Positions 61,493-64,000 of a stretch of DNA of 64,000 bases are shown one piece after another. The stretch is from Allosediminivita sp964397775. Its GTDB lineage: Bacteria; Pseudomonadota; Alphaproteobacteria; Rhodobacterales; Rhodobacteraceae. How positions within the stretch are numbered: the stretch's first letter is position 1; every line of letters starts with the position of its first letter. The notes below the pieces were generated by a model. The model did no database searches. It saw only the letters and a list, made by a program, of their open reading frames with translations, and was not told where the DNA came from. Position numbers and translations under genes: made by a program. Where the stretch lies: assembly GCA_964397775.1 (NCBI GenBank), contig CAYNKL010000001.1, forward strand, positions 1 through 64,000, written 5' to 3'.

Positions 61493-62275
61493 TCAGTCTC
61501 CTTTCGGGATATCGTGAAGGTCAAAGGCGTCGATCGCCTCGAGGATGCCCGCGGCGCCAAAGGCGCGCGCGTGGTAGACGGAGTCCTTACCCTCAAGCGC
61601 TGAAACAAGCGGTTGTTCCGAGTTCCCGACCGCAACGGCCTGAAGCCCCGAGGCAAGCATGGAAAAATCGTTCATCGTGTCGCCGGCGGCGAGCACGCGC
61701 TTTTCCGGAATGCCCAGATGCGCGATCAGCCGCTTCAGCGAGGGCCCCTTGGACACGCCCTTGGGCAGCACGTCGAAATACTTGTTGTCCGAGATCAGCC
61801 AGTCGAGGCCCATCTCGTCCACCTTCGCCTTGGCCGAGGCGTCGAAATCGTCGGGGAACAGGTCATAGCTCACCCGGTAGCGGAACTCCGTCGGCTGCAG
61901 CTTCAGCCCCGGGTGCCCCTCGAGCGCCGCGCGCACCGCGTCGCCCTTGTCGCCCCAGCGATGCGAGATGTCCTCTTCCAGCGGCTCGATCGGTGCGATG
62001 GAGCCGTCGGCCTCCACCTCGGCAATGGTCGTGCCCACGTCGCCCACCACGTATTCCGGCCAGGGCAGGTGCCGGTCCTGGCACATCTGCATGATGAATT
62101 CGGGATCACGCCCGGTGACGAAGACAAGGCCCACGCTGTCGCGGTTCTCCTCGATCCAGTCATAGAGACGCTTTCTCTCGGCATCGGTCCCTCCGAGGAA
62201 GGTTCCGTCCAGGTCGGTGGCAAGCGTCATGCGCCGCTCGGCCATGGCCGGGCGGGGGGATGCGTGAACGTTCAT
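61493..62275 (-). CDS. HAD-IIB phosphatase, probable glucosylglycerol-phosphate phosphatase
   Basis: A 260-residue HAD hydrolase of the sucrose-phosphate phosphatase type: nucleophile in LATDLDGTFLGG, VFVTGRDPEFI, conserved Lys in LPKGVSKGPSLKRLI and acidic motif VLAAGDTMNDFSML. It lies 2 nt after gpsA and 1 nt before ggpS. The natural substrate would be glucosylglycerol-phosphate, giving the osmolyte. It is not StpA-like in its N-terminus; the role comes from position. Confidence 0.82.
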   Translation of the reverse strand: MNVHASPRPAMAERRMTLATDLDGTFLGGTDAERKRLYDWIEENRDSVGLVFVTGRDPEFIMQMCQDRHLPWPEYVVGDVGTTIAEVEADGSIAPIEPLEEDISHRWGDKGDAVRAALEGHPGLKLQPTEFRYRVSYDLFPDDFDASAKAKVDEMGLDWLISDNKYFDVLPKGVSKGPSLKRLIAHLGIPEKRVLAAGDTMNDFSMLASGLQAVAVGNSEQPLVSALEGKDSVYHARAFGAAGILEAIDAFDLHDIPKGD

Positions 62276-62277
62276 TC

Positions 62278-63417
62278 TCAGTCAGCTCCGAATGGCAGCG
62301 GCAGGTCGGGTGAAGGATGCTCGAGCGACAGGTCGAGCGTCTGCGGCTCGGACTCGAGCGGGCGCGCCCAGAGAGCCGAAAAGCTCTCCTGAAGGTCGGC
62401 GCCATGGTGCAGGACGGCATTCACCGTCTCGCAGATCGGCATGGGGACGCGGATGCGGTGGGCCAGATCGCAGACCGACACGGCGTTGACTTCGCCCTCG
62501 ACCACGACGGGCTTGCCGTCGAAGCAGTCGTCGCGCGCGATCCCCTGCCCCAGCTGGTAGCCCAGCGACATGTTGCGCGATGTGGTCGACGAACAGGTCA
62601 GCGTCAGGTCGCCCGCGCCCGAAAGGCCCGTCACCGTCTCGCGTCGCCCGCCCAGCGCCTGGGCCAGGCGCTTCATCTCGTCGATGCCGCGAGTGATCAG
62701 CGCGGCGCGCGTGTTCTCGGCAAAGCCCGCGCCCGACATCATCCCGCAGGCGATGGCGATCACGTTCTTGACCGCGCCACCGACCTCGACCCCCACGATG
62801 TCGTCGGACACGTAGGGCCGGAAGCCACCGCCCGAAAGCGACACCGCCAGCCGCGCGGCGGGGCTCTTCTCGGGTTCGAGCCGGTCCTTGTAGCTGAAGG
62901 GAAAGGCCACGGTCGCCGCCGTCGGATGCTCCAGCGCCGTCTCCCGCGCGAAGGTCGGCCCCGACACGGCGCCGACCTGGTGCCCCTTCAGTTCCTCGGC
63001 CACCACCTCGGAAAGCAGCAGCCCAGTTGTGCGCTCCACGCCCTTGCAGCCCAGCGCGATGGGAATGCCCGCCGGCACATGCGGCGCGATGGCGCCGCAC
63101 ATCTCGCGCAGGGACGAGGACGGCGTGACGATCAGCAATGCCTCGGCCCCCGACAGTACCGTTTCAAGGTCCGCCGAGGCCGTCAGCCTGTCGGGAATGG
63201 CGATGCCGGGAAGGTAGTCGTGGTTCTCGCGCGTCTCGTTGATCTGTTGCGCAAGCTCGTCGCGCCGGGCCCAGAGCGTCACCTCGCGCCCGTTGCGGGC
63301 CAGGACAATGGCAAGGGCGGTGCCCCATGCGCCCGCGCCGAGGACGGCAAGCCTGCCATAGGGGCGCGTGGATGGACGTGATGACGAAACCTTGATGGGC
63401 TGTCCCCTGCTGTTCAA
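62278..63417 (-). CDS. gpsA: Glycerol-3-phosphate dehydrogenase (NAD(P)+)
   Basis: A 379-residue enzyme reducing dihydroxyacetone phosphate to sn-glycerol-3-phosphate. The dinucleotide loop is LGAGAWGTALAIVLARNG near 26-43; KGVERTTGLLLSEV, the catalytic Lys segment VEVGGAVKNVIAIACGM and SGAGDLTLTCSSTTSRN follow. The TTG at 63417 is the only start before the fold, giving a 20-residue extra N-terminus. As first gene before the phosphatase and ggpS it may be a dedicated supply enzyme. Confidence 0.88.
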   Translation of the reverse strand: MNSRGQPIKVSSSRPSTRPYGRLAVLGAGAWGTALAIVLARNGREVTLWARRDELAQQINETRENHDYLPGIAIPDRLTASADLETVLSGAEALLIVTPSSSLREMCGAIAPHVPAGIPIALGCKGVERTTGLLLSEVVAEELKGHQVGAVSGPTFARETALEHPTAATVAFPFSYKDRLEPEKSPAARLAVSLSGGGFRPYVSDDIVGVEVGGAVKNVIAIACGMMSGAGFAENTRAALITRGIDEMKRLAQALGGRRETVTGLSGAGDLTLTCSSTTSRNMSLGYQLGQGIARDDCFDGKPVVVEGEVNAVSVCDLAHRIRVPMPICETVNAVLHHGADLQESFSALWARPLESEPQTLDLSLEHPSPDLPLPFGAD

Positions 63418-63693
63418 CTTCCGGATATCCTCGATACGCCGGCGAGATCGGCACTATATCTCATGAACTAGGATCGTAGGCCGGCGAAGGGGATTTTCAA
63501 GCGGCGAGCGCCCGGCAGACGCTCCCGGCAGGCGATGCACAAGGCGACATTACGTCAGCTGCCCGTTTCCGCCGCATCGCCCGGCGCCTCCCCCATCCGC
63601 CCCTCCCGTGACCGGCACGCGCCACATCACCGCCCTGTTGTGAGACGCCGCGAAAGATGCCAAGTCTGTTTGATCCTGAGGGGCATGTTGAAC

Positions 63694-64000
63694 ATGACGG
63701 ACGGTCCAGCTGTTGTCGGCATCGGGGCTTCAGCCGGCGGGCTCGAAGCGCTTCAGAGCTTCGTGCAGGCGATCCCCGCCGACTCGGGCCTGTGCTACGT
63801 CATCGTGCAGCACCTCGCCGCGGACCAGCCCTCGCTCATGGCCAAGCTGCTCGCGGCCCATTCCGCCCTGCCCGTCCACCGGATCGAGGATGGCGACGAG
63901 GTCGCCGCCGATCAGATCTTCGTCATCCCCCCGGGACACTTCCTCGAAATCGCGCAGGGGCGCTTCCGTCTGGTGGATCACGCCCCCGAGCTGGGCGTCA
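63694..64000 (+). CDS. CheB-type methylesterase domain, probable CheB/CheR fusion, 3' end outside window
   Basis: The first 102 residues match the CheB catalytic domain: VVGIGASAGGLEALQSFVQA with the nucleophilic Ser, then VIVQHLAADQPSLMAKLLAA with the His and IFVIPPGHFLEI. There is no receiver domain before it, as in the CheB/CheR/PAS kinase fusions. ATG 63694 is preferred, ten nt after GAGGGG; ATG 63685 is too close. The 63418-63684 gap shows no gene or clear promoter. Confidence 0.8.
   Translation, partial: MTDGPAVVGIGASAGGLEALQSFVQAIPADSGLCYVIVQHLAADQPSLMAKLLAAHSALPVHRIEDGDEVAADQIFVIPPGHFLEIAQGRFRLVDHAPELGV

Overview
The window is a high-GC chromosomal segment that reads as an alphaproteobacterium of the Rhodobacterales (Roseobacter group). 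Pointers are the ChvE/Ggu sugar importer with a GbpR-like LysR gene, an smo/mtl polyol operon in the Rhodobacter order, tripartite tricarboxylate (TTT) and TRAP transporters, a carnitine dehydrogenase-thioesterase fusion, and a glucosylglycerol-type osmolyte operon typical of salt-exposed bacteria. No rRNA, tRNA, CRISPR array, prophage or insertion sequence was seen. Taxonomy is inferred from gene content only.

Layout. 1-3.5 kb (mostly minus): 5' part of an amidase gene, an EEP-family hydrolase coupled to cardiolipin synthase, and a DUF4186 gene. 3.7-6.1 kb (+): carnitine degradation (BKACE cleavage enzyme, then a carnitine dehydrogenase-thioesterase fusion) with a 32-codon ORF fitted exactly between the two genes. 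6.1-16.4 kb: a LysR gene divergent from a seven-gene sugar operon (chvE-gguAB-gguC-dehydratase-sugar dehydrogenase-aldehyde dehydrogenase) for non-phosphorylative pentose/galactose oxidation, closed by a clear terminator. 16.7-18.8 kb (-): acetamidase/formamidase and an M20 amidohydrolase.

19.0-22.2 kb is a decaying accessory patch. Remnants of an EVE-domain gene, a VOC-family gene and an aromatic aminotransferase flank an intact oxidoreductase gene and its divergent TetR regulator. The regulator keeps the Tn10 TetR recognition-helix residues, and the shared intergenic region carries two tetO-like palindromes. 22.2-35.6 kb: a YitT-family membrane protein; a GntR-tctABC operon divergent from a DUF3604 gene; a CLC-type channel; and a second tctABC-GntR operon divergent from an amidohydrolase. 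Both divergent intergenic regions carry candidate GntR operators. A hydantoinase-B remnant follows.

36.1-45.3 kb (+): SorC-type regulator, polyol ABC transporter smoEFGK, mannitol dehydrogenase, HAD phosphatase and FGGY kinase, with a family of TGTCCCG boxes upstream. 45.3-51.2 kb: a signalling island of four receiver proteins without DNA-binding domains, one receiver-histidine kinase and one PAS histidine kinase. 51.2-60.0 kb: a hydroxycinnamate cluster (acyl-CoA dehydrogenase and feruloyl-CoA synthetase on minus; crotonase, MarR regulator, amidohydrolase and TRAP transporter on plus). 60.0-63.4 kb (-): gpsA, HAD phosphatase and glucosylglycerol-phosphate synthase, which together would make glucosylglycerol from sn-glycerol-3-phosphate. 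The right edge holds the 5' end of a CheB-type gene.

Most of the window is catabolic import-and-degrade modules, each with a local regulator. Strong GC hairpins recur between solute-binding-protein genes and the downstream importer genes.
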